Source of the DNA: Oscillospiraceae bacterium
GTDB lineage: Bacteria > Bacillota > Clostridia > Oscillospirales > Ruminococcaceae
Assembly (NCBI GenBank): GCA_017545185.1
Contig: JAFWQJ010000008.1
Location: forward strand, 1 to 64,000
Reading direction: 5' to 3'
DNA: 64,000 nucleotides
The position numbers and the translations under genes were made by a program. Shown piece after piece: positions 16,577-26,073 of this stretch. Numbering within the stretch: position 1 is the stretch's first letter; every line of letters begins with the position of its first letter. The notes beneath the pieces are model-generated. The model had not been told where the DNA came from and did not search any database. It was given only the letters and a program-made list of their open reading frames with translations.

Positions 16577-17618
16577 CGAACAACTGAACCGGCTTGTCGC
16601 GCCGCTTCTTGACTGGTTTGCGGAAAATGCCCGCGTACTGCCGTGGCGAACGGATCGGGAGCCCTATCATGTGTGGCTCTCGGAGATCATGCTGCAGCAG
16701 ACCAGAGTGGAGGCGGTCAAGCCTTATTATGCGCGGTTTCTCGCGGCGCTGCCCGATATCGCCGCGCTCAGTCAGTGTGACCATGACGCGCTGATGAAGC
16801 TCTGGGAAGGGCTCGGCTATTACAGCAGGGCGCGCAATCTGCAGAAGGCCGCACAGCAGGTCATGCAGGAATTTGGCGGCGTTTTTCCGCGTACTTACAA
16901 GGAGATCCGATCGCTTGCGGGCATCGGGGACTATACCGCCGGTGCGGTCGCTTCGATCTGCTTTGATCTGCCGGAGCCTGCCGTAGACGGCAATGTTCTG
17001 CGCGTATATACGCGGCTTTTGTGTGACAGCCGCTGCACGGACGACCTTGCCGTCCGGAAGGATATCCGGGAGCAGCTCCGTGCGGTGTATGAGCAAACGC
17101 CCGCAAATCAGCGCGGAACGCTGACGCAGGCACTCATGGAGCTGGGCGCGACGGTCTGCGTCCCGAACGGCGCACCGCATTGTGACGTCTGTCCGCTTCA
17201 TGCATTCTGTGAGGCGCGGAAAACGGACAGCATTTCGGAATACCCTGTCCGGAAACAGAAAAAAGCGCGCAGGATCGAAGAATACACTGTGTATATCTTA
17301 CAGTGCGGCGACCGCATCGCAGTCAGAAAGCGGCCGAAAACCGGACTGCTCGCGGGGCTCTGGGAGCTGCCGCATCTCGGCGGCAAACTGGATGCGCAGG
17401 CTGCGCTCGATGCCGCCGCGGACTGGCACACCGGTGCCGCAGAGATCGTTTCAACGCGCAGCTGCGTGCATATCTTCACGCATATCGAATGGCACATGAC
17501 GGCGGTGCATCTGCTCGTCACGAGGATGCCGGACTGCTTTTTCTGGGCGGCACCGGAGCAGCTTGCTTCGGAGATCTCGCTCCCGACCGCATTCCGCATC
17601 TGTCTGCCGGAGGAATGA
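16569..17618 (+). CDS. mutY: A/G-specific adenine glycosylase
   Basis: 349 residues. MutY removes adenine mispaired with 8-oxoguanine. The catalytic glutamate region is LSEIMLQQTRVEAV (about residues 35-50). The helix-hairpin-helix plus catalytic aspartate are at SLAGIGDYTAGAVASICFD (about 115-135). A four-cysteine iron-sulfur loop follows at about 195-215 (C-x7-C-x2-C-x5-C as I read it; the usual first gap is six). The C-terminal NUDIX-like domain (GLLAGLWELPHLGG) recognises the oxidised base. Start TTG 16569 overlaps the preceding gene. Confidence 0.93.
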   Translation: MHNEQLNRLVAPLLDWFAENARVLPWRTDREPYHVWLSEIMLQQTRVEAVKPYYARFLAALPDIAALSQCDHDALMKLWEGLGYYSRARNLQKAAQQVMQEFGGVFPRTYKEIRSLAGIGDYTAGAVASICFDLPEPAVDGNVLRVYTRLLCDSRCTDDLAVRKDIREQLRAVYEQTPANQRGTLTQALMELGATVCVPNGAPHCDVCPLHAFCEARKTDSISEYPVRKQKKARRIEEYTVYILQCGDRIAVRKRPKTGLLAGLWELPHLGGKLDAQAALDAAADWHTGAAEIVSTRSCVHIFTHIEWHMTAVHLLVTRMPDCFFWAAPEQLASEISLPTAFRICLPEE

Positions 17619-17621
17619 AAT

Positions 17622-18008
17622 ATGGATTATCTGTATTACTGCAGTCCGGTGATCGCAGTCTGCGTGCTGAATCTGATCTATGAGATCTGCAGAAAGCGAG
17701 AGCCGGATGCCCCGCAGCGCGGACTGCCTGTTGTATTTCTCTGCGCAGTTCTGCTGCCCGCGGCAGCCGTGTATGCCTGCGGACATACAACAGTCTGGAT
17801 CTATGACCGTTTCAGCGATATGGCTTTCCTGCCTGCTGCGATGGGGGCGATCGCAGGCATTGTCCTGCTGACGGTTCTGATCCTGCATCTGCTTTCAAAT
17901 AAGCTGTATCTCAAACGGAAAAACCGCATCATTGCGGCAGTTCTGCTGCTGCTTGCATATCTTGCGGCAGTGACCGTGCTGTGGAAGCTGATCGTGCAGG
18001 CGATCTGA
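17622..18008 (+). CDS. Small four-helix membrane protein
   Basis: 128 residues, three to four hydrophobic segments (about 8-22, 36-52, 68-90, 104-125) with a basic loop LYLKRKNRI before the last. Its layout and the KKNR/KRKNR loop match the membrane protein at 20152, which suggests that the two are paralogues flanking the TPM-like pair. It starts 3 bp after mutY. Function unknown. Confidence 0.75.
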   Translation: MDYLYYCSPVIAVCVLNLIYEICRKREPDAPQRGLPVVFLCAVLLPAAAVYACGHTTVWIYDRFSDMAFLPAAMGAIAGIVLLTVLILHLLSNKLYLKRKNRIIAAVLLLLAYLAAVTVLWKLIVQAI

Positions 18009-18060
18009 ACCGGTAAACAAAAACTGACATCATGCAATATCCTGAAGGAGGCAGATCATT

Positions 18061-18894
18061 ATGCCGCATTCATCAGGCGGAGGCAGCCACGGCGGCGGAT
18101 TCCACGGCGGTTCCCGCTCCGGAAACCATACCGCACAGCACCGGATCAGCCGCACGCCGTATCCCGGCGCAAGACGGTACCGGTACCATACACGCGGCGG
18201 ATACCGCTATTTCTATACGACCCGGGAGCCGGGAAAGATCTTTCAGCCGGCCCGGCTGCTGTATTTCCTGCTGATGATCCCGATGCTGATCGCCGGCATC
18301 GGCATGATCATCGCGACATACCGGACCGGTACCAGCCGGCACGATCAGGAGATCATCGTCAGGGATGAGGCCGGTGTCCTTTCGGACGATGCCGCACTCA
18401 TGGACGCACTGGTCAGATTCCGCGACAAAACGCATATCACGCCGGCTGTCGTCACGGTTCACAATGAGGAATGGCAGGAGCATTATCTCACGCTGGAACG
18501 CTATGCCTATGACCGGTATCTCGATGAATTCGATGACGAAATGCACTGGCTGATCGTTTACAGCGAGCCGCGGGATACCAAAGACCCGAAGAACGACGAC
18601 TGGCAGTGGGAGGGTATGCAGGGCGATGATACCGACCTCATCCTGACCGAAGAAATCGCCGAGGATTTCGGAAAGCTCCTGCATCAGAAGATCAAGGAGG
18701 ATCCGAAAAAGCTCTCGGAAAACCTGACAGCCGCCTTTGAAAAAGCAGCATCCAAGGCGGGTTGGTCCGGAATCAAAAATATTGTGAGCGGCCTGTTTCT
18801 GATCGCAACGACGCTGTTCTTCGGATATTTTGCATCGGGTCTGGACGAGCTGAAGTACCGCAAGGCCGAGCCCGACCCGGAGCAGTCTGCATAA
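18061..18894 (+). CDS. TPM-like membrane protein, copy 1
   Basis: 277 residues. Begins MPHSSGGGSHGGGFHGGS, a glycine/histidine-rich leader, then an Arg/Tyr-rich segment, one membrane helix (about 78-98) and a domain with DEAGVLSDDAALMDALVRFRDKTHITPAVVTVH that resembles the TPM (YgcG-type) fold. A second membrane helix (about 240-260) follows. TPM proteins act at the cell surface in assembly or protein quality control; here the Gly-rich part is N-terminal rather than C-terminal, which is unusual. The paralogue at 18970 shares the first nine residues exactly. ATG 18061 follows GAAGGAGG. Confidence 0.7.
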   Translation: MPHSSGGGSHGGGFHGGSRSGNHTAQHRISRTPYPGARRYRYHTRGGYRYFYTTREPGKIFQPARLLYFLLMIPMLIAGIGMIIATYRTGTSRHDQEIIVRDEAGVLSDDAALMDALVRFRDKTHITPAVVTVHNEEWQEHYLTLERYAYDRYLDEFDDEMHWLIVYSEPRDTKDPKNDDWQWEGMQGDDTDLILTEEIAEDFGKLLHQKIKEDPKKLSENLTAAFEKAASKAGWSGIKNIVSGLFLIATTLFFGYFASGLDELKYRKAEPDPEQSA

Positions 18895-18969
18895 TATCAG
18901 CGCAGATCCCGGCATATTCTCTGAAACATCCGCAGTCTTTTTACGCATGATTAGGGGAGGGAAAGCATT

Positions 18970-20139
18970 ATGCCGCATTCATCAGGCGGAGGCTCCGGCA
19001 GCCACGGCGGCGGGGGCAGCAGTTATCACGGCGGTTCTTCCGGCGGAGGAAGCTTCTTCGGCGGCGGAGGCGGCTTCTTCGGCGGCGACGATTACGGCAA
19101 CGGCTATTACGACGGCCGTCCGCCGAAATTAAGCAAAGGCTATTATGCCGGTGCCAAGCGATTCCGCTATCGCTGGCGCGGGCAGGACCGCTATTTCTAT
19201 TCCATGTACAATACGGGCAAGGAATTCCGGCCGCTTCGCGGGCTGATCCTGCTGCCGCTGATCCTTGCCTGTCTTGCCTTCATGTTCTGGCCGCAGCTGG
19301 TGAGCCTGAAAAAATATGACCGGAACATTCTCATCCAGGACAATGCCGGCGTGCTGGAGAACAGCAGCAGGCTGCGTGACGCGATGCAGGCCTTTTCCGA
19401 TAAGACGAAGATCACCCCGGCTGTCATCACCCTTTATAATGAGGACTGGCAGCACTTCGGCGTGTCCTCGCTGCAGGACTATGCATACAGTCAGTATCTG
19501 ATGCATTTTCAGGACGAAAAGCACTGGCTGATCATGTACTCCGAGCCGAAGGTCAAGGAGGGCGAATGGGAATGGTTCTGGGAAGGGATGCAGGGCAATG
19601 ACACCGACCCGGTGCTGACGCCGTTCACCACCGAGGTGTTCAATTTCACCATGCATTCCGGACTGGTCAATGAAAACAGCCCGGTCCCCGATATCATAGC
19701 CGATGCGTTTGAAGCCGTGACGGAAAAGGCACAGCCGAAATTCCTGCACCCGCGAATCGCACTGGGAAACGTCATTCCCGGCGGCATGGTGCTGGCCGCG
19801 CTTTTGATCTGGGGCTTTTTCTTCATGGGTCTGCACCGCTGGAAATACCGCACGGCTGAGTATGATCCGGAGGATTTCGGCAATGAAGATGACGACCAGT
19901 ACCGGAAGATCCCGAAGTCTCTTTCCGGATCGGCACCCGCAAGACCCCTGCAGCCCGGTCTGTACGCAACGTCCGGGATGCATACAACATCCGGCGAAAA
20001 GCGGTTTGAGCCGCCGCGGTCGGAAATGGCTCCGCTGGAGAGCTCGTTCCCTGCCAAGCCGGTGTTCTGCCGGAACTGCGGCATGAAGAACAAAGCGGGC
20101 ACAGTAATCTGTCCGTCCTGCGGTTCGCGGCTCGGATAA
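18970..20139 (+). CDS. TPM-like membrane protein, copy 2, with C-terminal zinc ribbon
   Basis: 389 residues, same plan as the preceding gene: MPHSSGGGS start, a long Gly/Ser/Phe-rich stretch (about 1-50), membrane helix (about 92-112), TPM-like domain (about 120-235; NAGVLENSSRLRDAMQAFSDKTKITPAVITLY) and a second helix (about 265-285). It adds a ~100-residue tail ending in a zinc ribbon, FCRNCGMKNKAGTVICPSCGSRLG (two CxxC knuckles). The zinc ribbon would be cytoplasmic if the topology is as drawn. Ribosome site AGGGGAGGG precedes ATG 18970. Confidence 0.72.
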   Translation: MPHSSGGGSGSHGGGGSSYHGGSSGGGSFFGGGGGFFGGDDYGNGYYDGRPPKLSKGYYAGAKRFRYRWRGQDRYFYSMYNTGKEFRPLRGLILLPLILACLAFMFWPQLVSLKKYDRNILIQDNAGVLENSSRLRDAMQAFSDKTKITPAVITLYNEDWQHFGVSSLQDYAYSQYLMHFQDEKHWLIMYSEPKVKEGEWEWFWEGMQGNDTDPVLTPFTTEVFNFTMHSGLVNENSPVPDIIADAFEAVTEKAQPKFLHPRIALGNVIPGGMVLAALLIWGFFFMGLHRWKYRTAEYDPEDFGNEDDDQYRKIPKSLSGSAPARPLQPGLYATSGMHTTSGEKRFEPPRSEMAPLESSFPAKPVFCRNCGMKNKAGTVICPSCGSRLG

Positions 20140-20151
20140 GGAGGAATCACA

Positions 20152-20553
20152 ATGGATGTGTTATTGCTGCTGGCTCCGGTGCTGGCCGCCGGACTGCTTT
20201 CGGTCTTTGCCGTCAAAAAGCATACAGAGCAGCCGAATGAAAAAACCGGACGGCTGCCGATCATGATTCTGCTCCTGCTCCCGCTGACGGCCGGCGCGAC
20301 CTACGCCTATTATCTCGGTGCCTTCTTCCTGAGCTTTGTCACGAACAGCCGGTTTGCAAGGCCGTGGAATCTGGTTGTTCTGGTGCTTTGCATGATATTC
20401 ATGGCGTACATCGCCTTTCTGCTCGGGCGGCTGCTCGCGCGGATGCTCTGTCTGACAAAGAAGAACCGTCTCATTTCGCTGACCGTGATGCTTGTGCTCA
20501 TGCTTGCGATGACGTATGCTTCTTATGTTTATATTTCCGGCAATTTTATTTGA
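20152..20553 (+). CDS. Small membrane protein, paralogue of the one at 17622
   Basis: 133 residues with four hydrophobic segments and the loop CLTKKNRLISLTV before the last, mirroring the 17622 protein. It lies 12 bp after the second TPM-like gene, behind AAGGAGG. The order membrane-TPM-TPM-membrane suggests duplication of a two-gene unit. Function unknown. Confidence 0.75.
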   Translation: MDVLLLLAPVLAAGLLSVFAVKKHTEQPNEKTGRLPIMILLLLPLTAGATYAYYLGAFFLSFVTNSRFARPWNLVVLVLCMIFMAYIAFLLGRLLARMLCLTKKNRLISLTVMLVLMLAMTYASYVYISGNFI

Positions 20554-20571
20554 TGTGAAAGGATGATCCCC

Positions 20572-21225
20572 ATGACCTACAAAGAGGAATTTATCAAGTT
20601 CATGACCGAATGCGGTGTGCTGACCTTCGGCGAGTTTACGCTGAAATCCGGCAGAAAGGCTCCGTATTTCATCAACACCGGCAATTATAAGACCGGAAAG
20701 CAGCTTTGCCGTCTCGGTGAGTATTACGCGGCGTGTATGCAGGAGCACGGTCTGAAAGCCGATGTGCTGTTCGGCCCGGCCTACAAGGGCATTCCGCTGG
20801 CGGCATCCGCGGCGATTGCGCTCTGGAAGGAGCACGGCGTCGAGGTCGGCTATGCCTATGACCGCAAGGAGGTCAAGGATCACGGCGAGGGCGGCATGAT
20901 CGTCGGCTCCAAGCTGGAGGACGGCACGAAGGTCGTGCTGATCGAGGACGTCATGACCTCCGGCAAGGCGCTCAGAGAGGTGTACCCGAAGCTAAAATCC
21001 GTAGCCGATGTGGAAGTCGCAGGCATGATCATCACCGTTGACCGGCAGGAGAAGGGTCTCAACAGCGACAAGTCCGCGGTGCAGGAGGTCAAGGCGGAAT
21101 TCGGCATTGATGTGTATTCGATCGTGACCGTCAGCGATATCATCGCGGCGATCGAGAACGGCGTCATTGACGGCAAAGAGTACCTTCCTCAGATGCTCGC
21201 CTACCGCGAACAGTACGGGGTCTAA
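20572..21225 (+). CDS. pyrE: Orotate phosphoribosyltransferase
   Basis: 217 residues. PyrE transfers the phosphoribosyl group of PRPP to orotate in UMP synthesis. Key parts are FTLKSGRKAPYFINTG (orotate site, about 20-35), FGPAYKGIPLA (about 65), AYDRKEVKDHGEGG (flexible loop, about 97-110) and VLIEDVMTSGKAL, the PRPP motif (about 123-135). ATG 20572 is chosen over 20563 because the GAAAGGA site is properly spaced for it. No other pyr gene is adjacent. Confidence 0.95.
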   Translation: MTYKEEFIKFMTECGVLTFGEFTLKSGRKAPYFINTGNYKTGKQLCRLGEYYAACMQEHGLKADVLFGPAYKGIPLAASAAIALWKEHGVEVGYAYDRKEVKDHGEGGMIVGSKLEDGTKVVLIEDVMTSGKALREVYPKLKSVADVEVAGMIITVDRQEKGLNSDKSAVQEVKAEFGIDVYSIVTVSDIIAAIENGVIDGKEYLPQMLAYREQYGV

Positions 21226-21623
21226 GGTGCCTCCGGCGGATCAGTAATGAGGGCTCTGCCCTCAAACTCCCGCCAAAGGGACACTGTCCCTTTGGAATCC
21301 CATTATAAATAGCAGGAGGGTGCTGATGCAACAGTCGGCACCCGTTTTGCTTTTTGTCTGCGGTTTGTGAGAACCGTTCGCATCCTCGCTTCATCCGTTT
21401 GTCCTCTGTGAATGGGGTCATCTCCCGAAGACACTATTCACTTTTCACTATTCATCATTCACTATTCACTTAAAACAAAGGCTTGGGAGAAAAAACGCCA
21501 AAGAAGCCGCCCCGCGGCGTGTGCTTGGCTCATTGGGGGAGCTTCGCCAACCGTCTCCGGAGGGAAACGGCTGTCGGCTCTGCCGACCCGGAGGGAAATG
21601 CCGGCGGGGGATCCCCGCTGACG
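21226..21623. repeat. Repeat mosaic downstream of pyrE
   Basis: No gene. From left: a module with the palindrome AAAGGGACACTGTCCCTTT and a GGGTGC...GCACCC hairpin (about 21310-21345; terminator-like, with GTTTTGCTTTTTG behind), shared with 26941-27060. Then an inverted partial copy of the GTGAATA repeat (about 21408-21474). Then an inverted copy of the ~110-bp element (about 21490-21622). Confidence 0.7.
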
Positions 21624-21652
21624 TTGACTTTTTCGGGGTTTTATGGTATGAT
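21624..21652 (+). promoter_or_regulatory. Promoter of the SDR gene
   Basis: TTGACT, 17-bp spacer, TATGAT, about 60 bp before ATG 21717. Confidence 0.65.
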
Positions 21653-21716
21653 AGAATGAACGGAGTATGGGTAGCTCCGTGAACAAATCATTTTGAAAGA
21701 AGAGAGGGCTTTCTTT

Positions 21717-22460
21717 ATGCTGGAACTGAACGGAAAATGGGCACTGGTCACCGGTGCCGCCCGCGGGATCGGGAGGCTCGCTGCGCAGACACTTGCAGAT
21801 CACGGCTGCAATCTGATCCTGCTCAGCAGAGATACCGCACATACCGCGGAGTTTGCAAAATCACTTCCCGTCGAGGTACGGGAAATCGCCTGTGAGCTTT
21901 CCGATTTAAGCGCCGTGGAACGGGCGGCTGCGGATATCGACGCACTGAATGTGCCCGTCGATATCCTGCTGAACAATGCCGGAATGCAGATCGCATACCG
22001 GACGGACTACTGGGCGACCCCGGCCGATGACTACGAGATCAGCTTCCGGATCAACACGGTCGCGCCGATGATGCTGTGCTATCACTTCATCCCGAAGATG
22101 ATCGCGCGCGGCTTCGGCAGAGTCGTCAACACGACGAGCGGCATTGCGCTGGAGCCGGAACAGGCCGGCTATTCCGCGAGCAAGGCGGCACTCAACAAGG
22201 TCTCGATCGACCTCGGCTCCAAGCTGAAGGGTACCGGCGTCGCGATCAACCTGACCGATCCGGGCTGGTGCAGAACCGATCTCGGCGGCCCGCACGCTCC
22301 GAATGCGCCGGAGAGCGCGATCCCGGGCGTGGTCGTCGGCGCATTCATTGAACAGCCGGTCTCCGGCAGGATTTTTACGGCACAGGATTTCTGCGGCATG
22401 ACGCTCGAAGCGGCTGTCCGCAGGGCGGAGACGATCCCCTGTGACGCTTACGGAGCATAA
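21717..22460 (+). CDS. SDR-family oxidoreductase
   Basis: 247 residues, a classical short-chain dehydrogenase/reductase. The nucleotide-binding motif is TGAARGIG (about residues 11-18), then LLNNAG (about 82-87). The catalytic Ser lies in NTTSG (about 138) with YSASK (about 153-157) as the Tyr/Lys pair. The substrate cannot be told from the sequence. ATG 21717 follows AGAGAGGG; an upstream TTG has no ribosome site. The histidine phosphatase gene follows by 3 bp, so both form one unit. Confidence 0.9.
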   Translation: MLELNGKWALVTGAARGIGRLAAQTLADHGCNLILLSRDTAHTAEFAKSLPVEVREIACELSDLSAVERAAADIDALNVPVDILLNNAGMQIAYRTDYWATPADDYEISFRINTVAPMMLCYHFIPKMIARGFGRVVNTTSGIALEPEQAGYSASKAALNKVSIDLGSKLKGTGVAINLTDPGWCRTDLGGPHAPNAPESAIPGVVVGAFIEQPVSGRIFTAQDFCGMTLEAAVRRAETIPCDAYGA

Positions 22461-22463
22461 GAT

Positions 22464-23192
22464 ATGAAGCTTGTAATTGTTCGCCACGGTGACCCCGACT
22501 ACGAGCATGATACGCTGACGGAAACGGGGCATATTGAGGCGAAGCTGACTGCGGAGCGCCTGAAACATCATCGCTTTGCGGCTTGTTATGTATCGCCGCT
22601 CGGGAGAGCGCAGGATACCGCAAAATATACGCTGGATGCACTCGGCACGGAGGCGGAAACGCTGCCGTGGCTGCGCGAGTTCCGTGCGGCGATTCTGCAT
22701 CCGGATACCGGAGATATCCGTGTCGCATGGGACTGGCTGCCCGCGGTCTGGACGCAGGAGCCGGCCTATTACGACAAGGACCGCTGGGCGGATACCGATG
22801 TGATGCGGGCGCATCATGTCGGGGAGGAGGCGCAGCGGGTATACGCAGGACTGGATGCGCTGACCGCAAAGCACGGCTATGTCCGGGCGGGGAATGCCTA
22901 CCGGGTCGAACGGCCGAACAATGATGCGGTTTTGCTGTTCTGCCACTTCGGTGTGGAATGCGTCATACTGGCGCATCTGATCGGGGCATCCCCGATGGTG
23001 CTCTGGCACGGGCTCTGCGCCGCGCCGACGGCGATCACCGTCGTTTCAACGGAGGAGCGCAGAAAGGGCATTGCATCGTTCCGCATCAATGCCTTCGGGG
23101 ATACGGGGCATCTGTATGCCGGCGGACGGGAGCCGTCCTTTTCCGCAAGGTTCTGCGAGACCTATGACAATTCTGACGAACGGCATGACTGA
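22464..23192 (+). CDS. Histidine phosphatase family protein
   Basis: 242 residues of the phosphoglycerate-mutase-like branch. The catalytic RHG is at residues 7-9 (LVIVRHGDPDY). SPLGRAQDTA (about 44-53) carries the second phosphate-binding arginine, and FCHFGVECVILAH (about 155) the second catalytic histidine. The middle insertion (AWDWLPAVWTQEPAYYDKDRW) is typical of clostridial members. Substrate unknown. It follows the SDR gene by 3 bp. Confidence 0.88.
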   Translation: MKLVIVRHGDPDYEHDTLTETGHIEAKLTAERLKHHRFAACYVSPLGRAQDTAKYTLDALGTEAETLPWLREFRAAILHPDTGDIRVAWDWLPAVWTQEPAYYDKDRWADTDVMRAHHVGEEAQRVYAGLDALTAKHGYVRAGNAYRVERPNNDAVLLFCHFGVECVILAHLIGASPMVLWHGLCAAPTAITVVSTEERRKGIASFRINAFGDTGHLYAGGREPSFSARFCETYDNSDERHD

Positions 23193-23219
23193 GAAACGCT
23201 TTGGGAGGAGAACAGAGCA

Positions 23220-24575
23220 TTGGACATTATTATAGTGGGCTGCGGAAAGGTCGGCAGAGTGCTGGCCGCACAGCTGAATGAGGCAGGCAATAACATTACG
23301 GTCGTGGATATCCGGCCGGAGCGCGTGACCGACCTCACGAACCGGTATGATATCATGGGCGTGACCGGAAACGGCGCGACCCATACGGTGCTAAAGGAAG
23401 CCGGCATTGACGATGCCGACCTGATGATCGCCGTGACCGGTTCGGACGAGCGCAATCTGCTCTGCTGCCTGATCGCGAAAAAGGCCGGCGGATGCCAGAC
23501 CATTGCGCGTGTCAGAAATCCGCAGTACAGCGCGGATGTGCCGTATCTCAAGGAGGAGCTCGGCCTCGCAATGGCCATCAATCCGGAGTATGCCGCTGCG
23601 GAGGAGATCGCGCGCGTGCTGCAGTTCCCGTCCGCGATCAAGATCGACACCTTTGCAAAGGGCAAGGTTGAGCTGCTGAAATTCAAGCTGCCGGAGGACT
23701 CTCCGCTCTGCGGCATGTCCGTGCGCGAGATCAGCGCGAAGCTGCACTGCGATGTGCTGGTCTGCACGATCGAGCGCGGCGAGGATGCCTATATCGCATC
23801 CGGCGATTTCCGCTTCGAGGCCAAGGACATCATCTCCATTATCTCCGAGCCGAAGGCCGCGTTCGTCTTTTTCCGCAAGATCCGCTATAAGGCGAATCCG
23901 GTCGAGGATGTTCTGATCGCGGGCGGCGGCGATATCGCGCATTATCTCTGCGGAATGCTGGATAAGGCCGGCATTTCCGCAACGGTCATCGAGAAGGATG
24001 CCGACCGTGCAAGGCAGCTCGCCGATGCGTTCCCGGATGTCAACATCATTCTGGAGGACGCGGTCAATCAGGAGGTGCTGATGCAGGAGAACATCGACAA
24101 AGCGGAGGCTTTTGTCTCGCTGACGAATCTCGATGAGGAAAATATTTTGCTCTCGCTGTTCGCAAAGTCGGTCAGCGACGGCAAGATCATCACAAAGATC
24201 AACCGCATTGACTTCGACGAGGTCATCGAGCATCTCGATCTCGACACGATCATCTATCCGAAGAATCTGACCTCTGACCATATCGTGCGCTATGTCCGCG
24301 CGATGAACAAGACGATCGGCACGAATCTGGAAACGCTGTATCAGGTCATCAAGGGCAAGGTCGAAGCGGCAGAGTTCATCGTCAAGGAGGAATGCGGGCT
24401 GACTGCGGCACCGCTCTCCCGGCTGAAGCTGAAAAACGGCGTGCTCGTTGCGGCGATCCTGCGCGAGGGCAGAGTCCTGACGCCGCGCGGCAGCGACTGC
24501 ATCCAGGTCGGCGATTCCGTCGTGATCGTCACGGATCACCTCGGCCTGCACGATATGAACGATCTGCTGCAATAA
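23220..24575 (+). CDS. trkA: Trk/Ktr potassium uptake regulator TrkA
   Basis: 451 residues with two RCK units. The first NAD-binding motif is IIVGCGKVGRVLA (residues 4-16), the second LIAGGGDIAHYL (about 235). TrkA_C-type domains end each half (LPEDSPLCGMSVREI; GLTAAPLSRLKLKNGVL). It is the cytoplasmic gating ring of the K+ transporter encoded next. Start is TTG 23220 after GGGAGGAG; no ATG is possible at this position. The trkH gene follows after 15 bp with its own GGAGG site. Confidence 0.95.
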   Translation: MDIIIVGCGKVGRVLAAQLNEAGNNITVVDIRPERVTDLTNRYDIMGVTGNGATHTVLKEAGIDDADLMIAVTGSDERNLLCCLIAKKAGGCQTIARVRNPQYSADVPYLKEELGLAMAINPEYAAAEEIARVLQFPSAIKIDTFAKGKVELLKFKLPEDSPLCGMSVREISAKLHCDVLVCTIERGEDAYIASGDFRFEAKDIISIISEPKAAFVFFRKIRYKANPVEDVLIAGGGDIAHYLCGMLDKAGISATVIEKDADRARQLADAFPDVNIILEDAVNQEVLMQENIDKAEAFVSLTNLDEENILLSLFAKSVSDGKIITKINRIDFDEVIEHLDLDTIIYPKNLTSDHIVRYVRAMNKTIGTNLETLYQVIKGKVEAAEFIVKEECGLTAAPLSRLKLKNGVLVAAILREGRVLTPRGSDCIQVGDSVVIVTDHLGLHDMNDLLQ

Positions 24576-24590
24576 CGGAGGTCTGACAGC

Positions 24591-26027
24591 ATGAATTTCC
24601 GCATGACAACTTATATCCTCGGACTGCTGCTCGCATTTGAGGGCGCTTTTATGGCGGTGCCGGTGCTGACCGCTGCGGTCTATCATGAGCCGGAGCTGCT
24701 GCTGTTCGCCGTGACTGCGCTGCTCTGTCTGGCCGCGGGCTTTCTGCTCTCGCGGTTCAAGCCGAAAACCAAGCGGCTCTTTGCCCGCGACGGTTTCCTG
24801 ATCGTCGCGCTGAGCTGGATCCTGCTGAGCCTTGTCGGCGCGCTCCCGTTTTATATCTCCGGCTGCATCCCGCGCTTTGTGGATGCGGTCTTTGAGACCG
24901 TTTCCGGCTTTACGACGACCGGCGCGAGCATTCTGCACACGCTGGAGGGAATGCCGAAATGTATGCTGATGTGGCGCAGCTTTACGCACTGGGTCGGCGG
25001 CATGGGCGTGCTCGTTTTTATCATGGCGCTGCTGCCGATTGCCGGCGGTCAGAATATGTATCTGATGAAGGCGGAGAGCCCCGGCCCCTCGGTCAGCAAG
25101 CTGGTTCCCCGCGTCAGAAAGACCGCGATGCTGCTCTATGTCATCTACTTTGTGATGACCGTGCTTGAGATCGCGCTGCTGCTGATCGGCGGGATGCCCG
25201 CATTCGATGCGATCAACATTTCGTTTGCGACTGCCGGTACGGGCGGCTTCTCCTGCGACCCCGCCGGTATGCCATATAACCCGTTCTGCATCAATGTCAT
25301 CACGGTGTTCATGATCATGTTCGGTGTCAATTTTACCTGCTATTTCCTGTTCCTGCAGCGGCGGTTCCGTGACGGCTTCACAGAGGAGCTGAAGATCTAT
25401 CTCGGCATCATCGTGTTTGCGATCGTGACGATCACGCTGGATGTGCGGCATCTGCCGATGTTCAGCGGCACGGGCGAGGCACTGATGCACAGCTCCTTCA
25501 CGGTCGGTTCGCTGATGACCACGACAGGCTTTGCAACGGTCGATTTCAACCTGTGGCCGGAATATTCCCGCACGCTGCTGGTGCTGCTGATGTTCGTCGG
25601 CGCCTGCGCGGGCAGTACGGGCGGCGGCATCAAGGTCTCGCGGTGCATCATCTTCTTCAAAAGTATGCACAATGAGCTGCGCATCATGACGCATCCGCGG
25701 CAGGTCAAGACCCTCAAAATGGACGGTCACCCGATCGAGCTGGATGTCATCCGCTCGGTCAGTGCCTATTTTGCCTGCTATATCCTGATCTATGTGGTCA
25801 GTATGCTGGTGCTTTCGTTCGATCAGCTTGATCTGACAACGAACTTTACGGCAACGGTCGCGACGCTTGACAACATCGGCCCCGGACTGAATCTTGTCGG
25901 CCCGACATCCAATTATGATGTTTTTTCCACGGCGTCAAAATGTATGCTGATATTCAATATGCTGGCGGGCAGACTGGAGCTGTTCCCGATCGTACTGCTG
26001 CTCTCGCCTGCAACATGGAAAAAATAA
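24591..26027 (+). CDS. trkH: Trk-type potassium transporter membrane subunit
   Basis: 478 residues, about ten to twelve membrane segments with the four pore-loop repeats of SKT proteins: TVSGFTTTGAS, SFATAGTGGFS, LMTTTGFATVDFN and TLDNIGPGLN. AGSTGGGIKVSR follows the third loop. With TrkA it imports K+. It ends LLSPATWKK, a normal TrkH C-terminus. The trkA-trkH order and close spacing support one operon. Confidence 0.95.
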   Translation: MNFRMTTYILGLLLAFEGAFMAVPVLTAAVYHEPELLLFAVTALLCLAAGFLLSRFKPKTKRLFARDGFLIVALSWILLSLVGALPFYISGCIPRFVDAVFETVSGFTTTGASILHTLEGMPKCMLMWRSFTHWVGGMGVLVFIMALLPIAGGQNMYLMKAESPGPSVSKLVPRVRKTAMLLYVIYFVMTVLEIALLLIGGMPAFDAINISFATAGTGGFSCDPAGMPYNPFCINVITVFMIMFGVNFTCYFLFLQRRFRDGFTEELKIYLGIIVFAIVTITLDVRHLPMFSGTGEALMHSSFTVGSLMTTTGFATVDFNLWPEYSRTLLVLLMFVGACAGSTGGGIKVSRCIIFFKSMHNELRIMTHPRQVKTLKMDGHPIELDVIRSVSAYFACYILIYVVSMLVLSFDQLDLTTNFTATVATLDNIGPGLNLVGPTSNYDVFSTASKCMLIFNMLAGRLELFPIVLLLSPATWKK

Positions 26028-26073
26028 GCTTCTGTATTCTTTACGGCAAATGATGATAAACACGGAGGACTCA

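Noticed and set aside
23391-25730. Minus-strand frame of 779 codons opposite trkA/trkH
   Set aside because: Lies wholly under two clear potassium transporter genes, is full of Gln/His/Arg/Asp runs, and has no family resemblance.
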